DNA from: an uncultured Pseudobdellovibrionaceae bacterium
GTDB taxonomy: Bacteria > Bdellovibrionota > Bdellovibrionia > Bdellovibrionales > Bdellovibrionaceae
NCBI GenBank assembly: GCA_937900305.1
Contig: CALCCV010000355.1
Location: 1 to 6,515, forward strand
Direction of reading: 5' to 3'
Length of the DNA stretch: 6,515 nt
This document shows, one piece after another, positions 1-6,195 of this stretch. The notes under the pieces are model-generated. The model was not told where the DNA came from. It searched no databases and saw nothing but the letters and a program-made list of their open reading frames with translations. The position numbers and the translations under genes were made by a program. Numbering within the stretch: position 1 is the stretch's first letter; each line of letters starts with the position of its first letter.

Positions 1-28
1 AAAATTGATTTGGCTTAGAGTTCGGTGA

Positions 29-385
29 TTTCGAGGCTGGCGCTACAACCTTTGCTTGGATGGCTCAAGTAACGCGATCCCGTGCATTCCGGATATCACT
101 TCAGTGACCCCAACCGCTGAGTTAAGTCCTGCGCCTTATATTACTTCGACTACTGGCACTTCATTTTACACCACGATCTCGTCTTTGAGTTTCACCATTT
201 CGGGAACCTGTGCCTCAGATGCGACCTATCCTGTAAAATACCAGCTCTCAAAAGATGGTGGTTCAACAGAATATGCCCAGCTTCTCACCATGATTTTTCT
301 GGCTATCAACGGGCCCGGAGTTTGGCCTTTGGACGCGCTCAAGTTGCGAACTCCCTCGGAGTATCGTCCGCAAGATCACCATTGA
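29..385 (+). pseudogene. Probable remnant of a beta-rich secreted or surface protein
   Basis: An open frame runs from a stop at 26-28 to TGA at 383-385. Its only early start is a TTG at 56, with no Shine-Dalgarno sequence. The middle is rich in Ser, Thr and Gly (for example SLSFTISGTCASD followed by YQLSKDGGSTEY), which resembles the Ig-like beta-sandwich repeats of bacterial surface proteins. The last 40 codons (from about AQLLTMIFLAINGPG) change character, as if the frame had shifted. The first 55 bases also read plausibly in another frame, ending FGDFEAGATTFAW. I read this as the broken 3' part of a longer gene that begins outside the window. It could instead be a short unrelated ORF. The fold comparison is by eye only. 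Confidence 0.35.
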
Positions 386-523
386 GGTGTCTGTTCATAT
401 TATTTACAAATTGACTTATTTTGTTCCGCTCTGAACGAATATTTTATTCCATTTTCGCTGAAGGTATCTTGTGTAGCGTTTACTATCCTTCATGGGCTCG
501 GATCATCGGGCCACTACCTTGAA

Positions 524-531
524 GAGGAAGG
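524..531 (+). promoter_or_regulatory. Ribosome binding site fixing the start at 537
   Basis: The purine run GAGGAAGG ends 5 nt before the ATG at 537. The other in-frame ATG, at 492, has only pyrimidine-rich sequence before it. The protein from 537 begins directly with a signal peptide, which supports the same choice. Confidence 0.7.
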
Positions 532-536
532 CATTT

Positions 537-965
537 ATGAAAAAAGAAATTTCAGCCCTCACATTAGTGCAGCTGCTACTGTTCATCACGGCACCAGCGT
601 TAGCTTTCGATAGGCAGCAGTGTATTAGCGAACAGACCGCCCTCAATGAGTCCTACGAGGCCGATGATTTTCCGTATTTTGTGAGGGAGCCTGAAGCCGA
701 ATGCACGCGCCAGGAGCAAAATTCACTGCCAGAAGGAAGCTATGCAACAGACGAGGGCTGCGAAAAGGGCGATATCGAGGGACAACTTGTTGTCGATCTA
801 AGAGCGCAGACCACGTCAAAGACGTGCTTTCCCGAATCTCAATTGAAAGAACGTTATCGTATCAGTAGCACTGCGAATTGCCCTTCGGGTTACCGGCCGC
901 AGGATCCTTGGTCTGACAATCGAACTCAAACCTCAGGTTATTATTGCGTGCGAAATAAAAAATGA
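537..965 (+). CDS. Small exported six-cysteine protein of unknown function
   Basis: The product is 142 residues. It opens with a clear Sec signal peptide: MKKE, then a hydrophobic stretch (about residues 6-20), then a likely cleavage after APALA near residue 23. The mature part is acidic and polar and has six cysteines, in the contexts QQCIS, AECTR, EGCEK, KTCFP, ANCPS and YYCVR. An even number in an exported protein suggests three disulfides. It ends in CPSGYRPQDPW, a short tryptophan/tyrosine segment and a basic NKK tail. I do not recognise the family. It stands alone, with remnants on both sides and a small hairpin just after the stop. Starting at 492 would put fifteen polar residues before the signal peptide, which is unlikely. 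Confidence 0.75.
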   Translation: MKKEISALTLVQLLLFITAPALAFDRQQCISEQTALNESYEADDFPYFVREPEAECTRQEQNSLPEGSYATDEGCEKGDIEGQLVVDLRAQTTSKTCFPESQLKERYRISSTANCPSGYRPQDPWSDNRTQTSGYYCVRNKK

Positions 966-971
966 GACGAC

Positions 972-990
972 TTCAACTTTCGAAGTTGAA
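972..990 (+). terminator. Short hairpin just after the six-cysteine protein gene
   Basis: TTCAACTT and AAGTTGAA form a perfect 8-bp stem around a TCG loop, beginning 6 nt after the stop codon. The position suits a transcription terminator. The stem is A+T-rich, however, and only a broken T tract (CTTATTTC) follows, so termination efficiency is doubtful. Confidence 0.35.
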
Positions 991-1022
991 ACTGCTTATT
1001 TCAAAATTGTCCAAAACCCCAT

Positions 1023-1050
1023 TGATTCTGCTCCAGCTGGAGCAGAATCA
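1023..1050. repeat. Perfect 28-bp palindrome without a loop
   Basis: The half-site TGATTCTGCTCCAG is followed at once by its exact reverse complement, giving 14 paired bases each side of a central CAG|CTG. As RNA it could fold into a strong hairpin with a minimal loop. As DNA it is a symmetrical protein site or a cruciform candidate. No T run follows on either strand, so it is not a standard intrinsic terminator. It lies in the non-coding gap between 965 and 1152. Confidence 0.85.
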
Positions 1051-1151
1051 GCCGTCGTGAACCAGCGCCCGAGCCAGTTGACTGACTCAATAAATTTACG
1101 CGCCTTTTTCGACCAACCAAAGTGAAAAACGTCAAGCCATAGCTGCATTAA

Positions 1152-1656
1152 GCTGGTGGCGGTCCTTGGGATCCAGGTCCTGAGGTCATTTTCACTCACG
1201 AGTGCAAAGCCATTTCGGGAAACATAGATTCAACACGAATCATTGTCGATATTTATCAAAATGGAACAACCTTATCGCTATTTCAGATCAATGCTGAATC
1301 AGCTCTCGGTGTACGAACTACTTTCGACGTCGGGAATGGACGCAAAACACCTACGAATTTGGTAGGAGTTCATAAACACACCAAAGGTCAGTTCTTTACG
1401 GGAGAGACCGTAGTGAATGGCGATTATGTTTATGCAAACAGACAGGTCACAATCACTCAGAAAACCGAAAACACTTTTGGCATCGTGGCTCACCTTCAAG
1501 TCCTGGACGGCGGATCAGCCGTTGACCAATCAAGCCAATAAATTTCCACTCGGAGCGAGTATCCCGGGCTCGCTCGAAAGTTTGGTTAATATGCAGGTTG
1601 CGCAGACGGCATTCAATGGCATACTAAATTCATGGCAAAACCTCTTGCGACACTGA
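1152..1656 (+). pseudogene. Start-less, frameshifted remnant of an exported protein gene
   Basis: The frame is open from just after a TAA (1149-1151) to TAA at 1539-1541. It encodes a plausible beta-rich protein that begins AGGPWDPGPEVIF, continues ECKAISGNIDSTRIIVDIY, and ends near AHLQVLDGG. No ATG, GTG or TTG occurs in this frame before a TTG at 1359, which is deep inside the protein-like part. A GTG at 1122 (reading KNVK, as a signal peptide might) is in the same frame but is cut off by two stops, at 1140 and 1149. Near 1510-1530 protein-like character passes to the +1 frame (TNQANKFPLGASIPGSLESL, then VNMQVAQTAFNGILNSW), which ends at TGA 1654-1656. I infer a lost signal-peptide start and a 3' frameshift. 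An intact form would overlap the next gene by 25 nt. Family unknown. Confidence 0.5.
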
Positions 1657-2432
1657 TGGTTTATTTTTTTTGCTGCATTGCCTTTGCAAGTGACGTGACA
1701 TCTGAATTTCTCGGTCCGCAGCCTGGTGCGAATGCCTCTCTAAATTTGAACCCACTTGATATTGATGTGACTGATTCGTGTTTGTTGATGGCCACTGGAT
1801 TGCTAAAAGCGGAAGGTTCCTTAAATACTTGGACTCAGATTGCAGACCCTGGAAAGGAAATTAAACTTTTTCGCAGTCCGACCACATCATTCGGAAAATG
1901 GGTCGAAATTGAAATTTCGAATAAAATTCCGCAGGTCGTGCGCTTAATCACGCTCGAAAAAGTTTCGACAAACCAATTGGTTCGAAAGGAGAAATCCTGC
2001 TCTTCTCAAAGAGTAACCAAGAGCAATCCAAAATTTATGAAAAAACCACGAAATGTTTTTACCGATGCTCAGTTGAAAACCGAGATGAGGGGAACTGGTT
2101 TAATTTATGTATGGTCTCCAAAAATGACCTACTCGATGAAACACCTAGATTACTTCGAACAAGCAGCGCAAAATCTCAAGATAAAATTTATAGCGGTGGT
2201 AGATACATTTGCATCAGCAGAAGAAGTAAAAAAAGCACAAACCATCTACGGGATTCAGAAAAGGCACTCGAAATTGCTATGGTCAAATGAATTGCGAATG
2301 AGGCAGTTTTACAATCACTATCCCCGAACATTTGTTTTCTCCAAAGGCGCCTTTCACCCTCAACTGATCAGTGGAGTGAAGGAAAAGTCTGAGATAATCG
2401 AAGAAGTGAGGCAGCGTCTCCGTGAAATGTAA
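1632..2432 (+). CDS. Exported thioredoxin-fold-like protein lacking the CXXC cysteines
   Basis: The product is 266 residues. Residues 1-20 (MAKPLATLMVYFFCCIAFAS) form a signal peptide with cleavage near AFA-S. The N-terminal half (about 25-130) is unrecognised; its Cys50 and Cys123 could form a disulfide. The C-terminal 110 residues read as a thioredoxin-like fold. A strand, GLIYVWSP, lies where families have WCxxC. It is followed by a helix, a second strand (IKFIAVVD, 184-191), a helix, then YPRTFVFSKG (230-239), whose Pro231 matches the cis-proline site and the following strand and turn. A last helix ends the protein. The CXXC site reads SPKM or TYS, so disulfide chemistry is not expected; a structural or binding role is more likely. 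No Shine-Dalgarno precedes the ATG, which suggests coupling to the frame ending at 1656. It overlaps the next gene by 11 nt. The fold call is inference from pattern. Confidence 0.7.
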   Translation: MAKPLATLMVYFFCCIAFASDVTSEFLGPQPGANASLNLNPLDIDVTDSCLLMATGLLKAEGSLNTWTQIADPGKEIKLFRSPTTSFGKWVEIEISNKIPQVVRLITLEKVSTNQLVRKEKSCSSQRVTKSNPKFMKKPRNVFTDAQLKTEMRGTGLIYVWSPKMTYSMKHLDYFEQAAQNLKIKFIAVVDTFASAEEVKKAQTIYGIQKRHSKLLWSNELRMRQFYNHYPRTFVFSKGAFHPQLISGVKEKSEIIEEVRQRLREM

Positions 2433-3645
2433 GTTGGGTAGAAAAAGTTTTCTCACTTTTTTTCTGATAGCAAATCATTCCATGATCGCTCACGGTGAAT
2501 GCACTCTCGCACGAAAATTCGTAAATCTTCCTGGCGAATACGCAGGTACATTTACAAGAGTTCATCCAAGCGGAAAATATTTAATCGTTAGCAAGTTCGG
2601 CGGCGTAAAACTTTTAGACATTACCGGAGATACCGCGATACCAATCTCGACGCCAATGCAAGACGAGACGAATTTTGTACAGGGTTCGGGCCGATTGATC
2701 GCTTCGCCAAACCACGAAATGCGCATGAAGTATTTTTTGACCGATGAAATTATAGACAAGGGTCCGGACGCTAAGATGCTTTTCGACGATGACCACAATC
2801 AGTTTTACCATTCAGCCGCCGAGCTCAAGCCTAGCACCATCTCCTCATTTAACTTTCGCACATTGCTCTACTCGAAAGAGTATTGTGATTACAGCGTTCA
2901 AGTTAAAGGCAACAAAGCCACCGAGGTAAAGTCTGAGTGCGGATCTATCTGTGAAAATGGCTGGGTTAAGGAAGTTGACGGCACCGACTCAACTCTTGCA
3001 CGCCAAAGAAAGGCCGATCGAAAAATTTTAGCCGAGCTGAATAGAGAATTCAAGAAATTGATCAAAGAGAAAAAAAATCTTCCTCTTGTCACCCCAAACG
3101 AACAAGATGGGACCAGGGGAAAAATCCAAATTCTTCATGCAAACCTGAATTATCAAATTTCACTTGTTCTACAGAAAATAGAACCACTGCACGCATCGCT
3201 TTCGCCTGGTAGGTTCGAACAACCGATCTTGAGTCAGGACGGCACTGAAGTTGGCGCTTTGATAGATGGAAAAACCAAGCTGTTCAAAATTCTCCCAAAT
3301 GGTCAATGTAAAATGGAGCACGACTTCAAGTACGACACTTCAAAGGTTGGCTTCTCTGCACCAGAGGTCGGAAAAAAAGGAAAAGTCGCCTTTCTCGCCG
3401 AAGGAAGAGTTATGATTTATGATCGTGATCGAGATCTACCCGTTGATGTTACAGGTCCCAATGAAGGCTTTGAAGATGATTTCTCTTATCCTGGCTTCAC
3501 GAAAGACGGTCGATTGATCTATCAAACCAAAATGAGCGATGGACAATATAAAATTGTTATTTTAGATCCAAGTCGATTGAATGATCGCCCAGGAACTTGC
3601 CTTCAACAAGAATCGCCCGTATCAAATGGCGGTTCTAAACGCTAG
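2422..3645 (+). CDS. Exported beta-propeller-like protein, coupled to the upstream gene
   Basis: The product is 407 residues from a GTG that overlaps the end of the preceding gene by 11 nt. GAGG lies 10 nt upstream. A signal peptide (about 1-25, KCKLGRK then a hydrophobic run, ending near AHG) directs export. Blade-like segments of the WD40/TolB/YVTN type recur: HPSGKYLIVSKFGGVKLLDI (48-67), LSQDGTEVGALIDGKTKLFKI (270-290), GKKGKVAFLAEGRVMIYDR (317-335) and FTKDGRLIYQ (359-368) running into YKIVILD (376-382). A charged lysine-rich helical insert (about 193-219) interrupts the propeller. Mature cysteines are at 27, 155, 173, 177, 296 and 393; SECGSIC is a CX3C pair. The exact family and ligand are unknown. 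Its tight coupling to the thioredoxin-like gene suggests that the two periplasmic proteins work together. A later start at Met21 would remove the signal peptide and is unlikely. Confidence 0.8.
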   Translation: MKCKLGRKSFLTFFLIANHSMIAHGECTLARKFVNLPGEYAGTFTRVHPSGKYLIVSKFGGVKLLDITGDTAIPISTPMQDETNFVQGSGRLIASPNHEMRMKYFLTDEIIDKGPDAKMLFDDDHNQFYHSAAELKPSTISSFNFRTLLYSKEYCDYSVQVKGNKATEVKSECGSICENGWVKEVDGTDSTLARQRKADRKILAELNREFKKLIKEKKNLPLVTPNEQDGTRGKIQILHANLNYQISLVLQKIEPLHASLSPGRFEQPILSQDGTEVGALIDGKTKLFKILPNGQCKMEHDFKYDTSKVGFSAPEVGKKGKVAFLAEGRVMIYDRDRDLPVDVTGPNEGFEDDFSYPGFTKDGRLIYQTKMSDGQYKIVILDPSRLNDRPGTCLQQESPVSNGGSKR

Positions 3646-3662
3646 AAGCTAGTGCCTCGTTT

Positions 3663-3788
3663 TCAATCACCTGCAGCCCCACTCCGACGAATTTTTCCGT
3701 TCGAAGTGTGGCTATGATAAATTTTAATTTCCGTATCAGTAAAAATCACCGCCGAAGCAGGAGAAAACTGAAACGTCGTTGAGGCCAT
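3663..3788 (-). CDS. Possible small ORF after the MFS gene
   Basis: This 41-codon frame encodes MASTTFQFSPASAVIF, then TDTEIKIYHSHTSNGKIRR, and ends SGAAGD. An AAGGA sits 8 nt before the ATG, a usable ribosome binding site. The adjacent frame just upstream also reads like protein (FEAITNALLKDPENG), so this may be the end of a larger frameshifted gene and not a true small gene. It lies between the 3' ends of the MFS gene and the convergent propeller gene. I recognise no family. Confidence 0.3.
   Translation of the reverse strand: MASTTFQFSPASAVIFTDTEIKIYHSHTSNGKIRRSGAAGD
3676..3712 (+). terminator. Imperfect hairpin between convergent genes, possible terminator
   Basis: GCCCCACT (3676-3683) pairs with AGTGTGGC (3705-3712) with one mismatch, and an inner CGAA/TTCG extends the stem. 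It follows the propeller stop by about 30 nt. The A+T-rich sequence after it has no clean T run, so this is a weak terminator candidate for the + strand pair. It also overlaps the small ORF on the other strand. Confidence 0.25.
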
Positions 3789-3859
3789 TTTCAGGATCCT
3801 TTAAAAGCGCATTAGTGATTGCCTCGAACTTACGGCGAGCGGAAGAGAAATATAACGGG

Positions 3860-5098
3860 TCAGAATTTCTGGGCTCGAGGTTGCTTTGTTTCAACAGTTG
3901 GTACAGAGGTCCTTCTCGATTTGTCCCACCGCCAGACGGCGAGGAAGGCAATCAAGCCGAACAAGCCGGCGAGAAAATATGGCGAGCCTGGAACATAAAA
4001 CGAAGAGTCTTTGCTTGAGGTATAGGCGAAAATTCTAGTCATGATGAGCGGATTTGCAACCGCCGTTAAACTCATGAGACTCATGAGTGCGCCTTGAAGT
4101 TCGCCCTGCTTGTCGGCGGAAATATCTTTGCTAATCAGTGATTGCAATACCGGTTGCGCAGCTCCGAAAATCGATGAAATCGCTAAAATGATGTAGACCA
4201 TTGTTCCGCTCGCCGCGAGTCCAAAGCCCGCCAGAGTGATGGATTCGCCCAACATACCCCACCTTGCGACACGATTTTCTCCAAACCATTTAACAAAAAG
4301 TCCGGTGAAAACTCCTTGGGAAAGAATATGAAGTACACCGACCATGCCGAGAGAAAAGCCAATTTCTTTCGGGCCCCAGTCATAGCGAGCTTCGGTATAA
4401 ATGGCCCACATGGACGGATGTGTTTGGCCAGCCAATTGAATCATGACGTGGGCAATAACTAGCATGAAAATGGAAGACATGCTGCTCAAAATGAGAAGCG
4501 ACTTAAAAGGATTCAAATCTTTTATCTCAAAATCACGTCGCAGTTCAGGCCGAAGCGACTCCGGAACCAGAAAAAATCCAAATAGAAAGTTGAGAAGATT
4601 TAATCCCGCCGCCACTAAGAAAGGAACAGCCAGTCCATGACTTGCCACCAATCCACCAAGAGCAGGCCCCAAAATAAATCCAACTCCGAAGCCCGCTCCA
4701 ATCAGGCCAAAGTTTTTCGAACGATTCGAGTCGTCGCTAATGTCAGCAATATAGGCCGTCGCCACAGTGTAACTTGCGCCAGTAAATCCAGAAATGAATC
4801 TGCCAACGAAGAGTAACGGCAGAGATGGCGCGAGAGCCATGAAAAGATAGTCGATTCCCGTTCCCAAAAGTGACAGCAAAAGAACTGGCCTGCGACCGAA
4901 TTTGTCAGAGAGGCGGCCCATGATCGGTGCAAACAAAAATTGCAGGAGAGCGTAAACCGCAATGAAGTATCCAAAGGTCGTCGCAACCTGAGTTTCATCG
5001 GAAACAAATTTGCGAATCACATCGGGAAGAACGGGCATAATGATGCCGAAACCCATCGCCTCAATGACCATCGTTACAAAGATAAAATAAGATTTCAT
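3860..5098 (-). CDS. TetA-like MFS drug:H+ antiporter
   Basis: The product is 412 residues, the usual length for 12-helix drug:H+ antiporters of the inner membrane. Helix 1 carries GFGIIMPVLP. The loop between helices 2 and 3 has motif A, GRLSDKFGRRPVLL (about 61-74). Motif C of exporters, GAGFGVGFILGPALGG, lies in helix 5 (about 134-149). IYTEARYDWGPKEIGFSLG and ELQGALMSLMSLT match the conserved second half of the TetA/TCR group. This places it close to tetracycline exporters, but many such proteins move other compounds, so the substrate is unknown. ATG at 5098 gives the family's usual N-terminus; a TTG two codons earlier is possible. GGAG abuts this ATG with no spacer, so initiation may be weak or may use the TTG. 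An inverted repeat upstream suggests repressor control; no regulator gene is adjacent in the window. Confidence 0.9.
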   Translation of the reverse strand: MKSYFIFVTMVIEAMGFGIIMPVLPDVIRKFVSDETQVATTFGYFIAVYALLQFLFAPIMGRLSDKFGRRPVLLLSLLGTGIDYLFMALAPSLPLLFVGRFISGFTGASYTVATAYIADISDDSNRSKNFGLIGAGFGVGFILGPALGGLVASHGLAVPFLVAAGLNLLNFLFGFFLVPESLRPELRRDFEIKDLNPFKSLLILSSMSSIFMLVIAHVMIQLAGQTHPSMWAIYTEARYDWGPKEIGFSLGMVGVLHILSQGVFTGLFVKWFGENRVARWGMLGESITLAGFGLAASGTMVYIILAISSIFGAAQPVLQSLISKDISADKQGELQGALMSLMSLTAVANPLIMTRIFAYTSSKDSSFYVPGSPYFLAGLFGLIAFLAVWRWDKSRRTSVPTVETKQPRAQKF

Positions 5099-5114
5099 CT
5101 CCAAATGTTAAATG

Positions 5115-5148
5115 GGAAAATCTAAACCGTCTATGGTTTAGATTTTCC
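5115..5148. promoter_or_regulatory. Inverted repeat upstream of the MFS gene, candidate operator
   Basis: GGAAAATCTAAACC and its exact reverse complement flank the 6-nt centre GTCTAT (5129-5134). The near edge is 16 nt from the ATG of the exporter. Length, symmetry and position fit the operator of a dimeric repressor, as drug exporters often have with TetR-family regulators. It could also act as an RNA hairpin in the leader that affects translation. No T run follows on the - strand, so it is not a typical terminator. I could not place convincing -35 and -10 boxes around it. Confidence 0.6.
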
Positions 5149-5212
5149 ACTGAAAAGCCGACACTGAAGAAAAATAGAAATAACCTCCAGTGGCAAGTTT
5201 CGAAACAATTGA

Positions 5213-5247
5213 TTACTTTACTTTACTTTACTTTACCTTTCCTTTCC
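5213..5247. repeat. Pentanucleotide microsatellite, TTTAC and TTTCC units
   Basis: On the + strand a partial TTAC is followed by four full TTTAC units (to 5236) and then by two CTTTC-type units in the same 5-nt phase. The tract lies between the stop of the lipoprotein gene and the start of the MFS gene, about 115 nt upstream of the latter. The change from one pentamer to a near neighbour in phase is typical of slippage followed by point mutation. Confidence 0.85.
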
Positions 5248-5264
5248 GACCAATTTTTTTCAAG

Positions 5265-6053
5265 TCACTCGGTTTCTGATGCTCCAGTTTCGTCTGAGGT
5301 TTCAGCCTCTTCACTGCCTTGATTATCTATTTCACTTGCACCACATTTTGATTCAAAATTTTCTTCGAGGCGCGACTTGAGTCTGGTGTCAAGATCTTCG
5401 CTATCGATTAGCTTTTGCCAGTGGTCGCACATTTTCAGCTGGAATTTTTGTTTCATCTTTTCAACGCAAGCTTCATCAAATTTCGGCATCTGCGAATCAT
5501 CTTTGCCTGGAAATTTGTCATGTAAATCCTTTTGTCCATTCTGTCTGTTAAATTCCGGTTTGCCAGGTCCTTGTTCGCCGAAACCGGACTCACCAAAGCC
5601 AAATGGTGGGCGATGCATTCCGAAATGACGATCATCAATTTCATTTTTGAATCGATCTGGAAGTTCTTCACTGGCAAGGAGCTCCTCAAGGTCAGCCTCA
5701 GTTTTCGAGACCAGCTCATCGTGTTTTTCCAATCTACCTGAAGTATAGCTTGATGTATTTTGCTCTTTTAATCGCGCAAGTATTGTAGTTAAACGGCTAA
5801 TAAGAGACTCTCGGATAGCCGCATAATCTGCAGTTGGCTCTTCAATATCAGCTGGACATGCCTGCACGACCTCTTCGGAAGCCTCGGAAACTTGGGTGTC
5901 ATCACTTTCAGATGTATCCTCTGCCTCTCCTGTCTTACTTAATGATGCAACCTCTGCTGATCCAGCATCAGTAAATTTAGTTCCGGTGCAGCCGATGCCC
6001 GCAAACGCCAATAGCACTAAGCTTAAGCACAGATGTAGTTTCTGGTTTGTCAT
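5265..6053 (-). CDS. Acidic lipoprotein with duplicated helical segment
   Basis: The product is 262 residues. MTNQK, a hydrophobic run and AGIG-C22 form a lipoprotein signal; G at -3 is less usual than L/A/S, but TGT follows the cysteine as in many lipoproteins. After an acidic Ser/Glu/Thr stretch (30-63) come a helical region (77-142), a Gly/Phe/Pro-rich linker (145-185, with FGFG, SGFGE and QGPGKPEF), a second helical region (192-236) and an acidic tail. LLASEELPDRFKNEI (125-139) realigns with LIDSEDLDTRLKSRL (215-229), so the two helical parts share an ancestor. Mature cysteines 66, 196, 209 and 237 may form two disulfides. An in-frame TTG at 6071 is rejected because the Shine-Dalgarno lies downstream of it. 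It lies 3' of a two-component pair on the same strand and may once have been its target. Function unknown. Confidence 0.8.
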   Translation of the reverse strand: MTNQKLHLCLSLVLLAFAGIGCTGTKFTDAGSAEVASLSKTGEAEDTSESDDTQVSEASEEVVQACPADIEEPTADYAAIRESLISRLTTILARLKEQNTSSYTSGRLEKHDELVSKTEADLEELLASEELPDRFKNEIDDRHFGMHRPPFGFGESGFGEQGPGKPEFNRQNGQKDLHDKFPGKDDSQMPKFDEACVEKMKQKFQLKMCDHWQKLIDSEDLDTRLKSRLEENFESKCGASEIDNQGSEEAETSDETGASETE

Positions 6054-6060
6054 ATTTTTT

Positions 6061-6066
6061 CTCCTT
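6061..6066 (-). promoter_or_regulatory. Shine-Dalgarno of the lipoprotein gene
   Basis: AAGGAG lies 7 nt before the ATG at 6053 on the - strand. It fixes the start there and rules out the TTG six codons upstream, which would lie before the ribosome site. Confidence 0.85.
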
Positions 6067-6195
6067 TTCAAATGGTTGGCCCAAAATATTCCTCATTGAT
6101 AGGCTAGTTTAGAAGTGTGAATAGAATATGGAAACGCCATAACCTTTTTTTTCTAAAAATCTGTATAAGTGGAGGGGAGAAATAATTAAAACAAT

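Noticed and set aside
411..445. TTGACT with TATTTT downstream, as a promoter for the gene at 537
   Set aside because: The spacing is 23 nt, too long for a sigma-70 promoter, and no better pair was found nearby.
492..536. Earlier ATG for the six-cysteine protein
   Set aside because: It lacks a ribosome site and would put fifteen polar residues before a normal signal peptide.
996..1199. A 67-codon frame on the - strand starting at GTG 1199
   Set aside because: Part of it is just the 28-bp palindrome read as protein, there is no ribosome site, and it overlaps the better + strand remnant.
2898..3092. - strand frame inside the propeller gene
   Set aside because: It is the antisense shadow of a long, well supported exported protein.
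4702..5007. 101-codon - strand frame inside the MFS gene
   Set aside because: It is an off-frame shadow of conserved transporter motifs, with no ribosome site or family resemblance.
6054..6071. TTG start for the lipoprotein at 6071
   Set aside because: The only good Shine-Dalgarno lies inside this extension, 7 nt before the ATG at 6053.
6127..6152. TATGG/CCATA hairpin followed by eight T on the + strand, terminator-like
   Set aside because: The stem is only 5 A+T-rich base pairs, and no + strand gene precedes it; the neighbouring genes are on the other strand.
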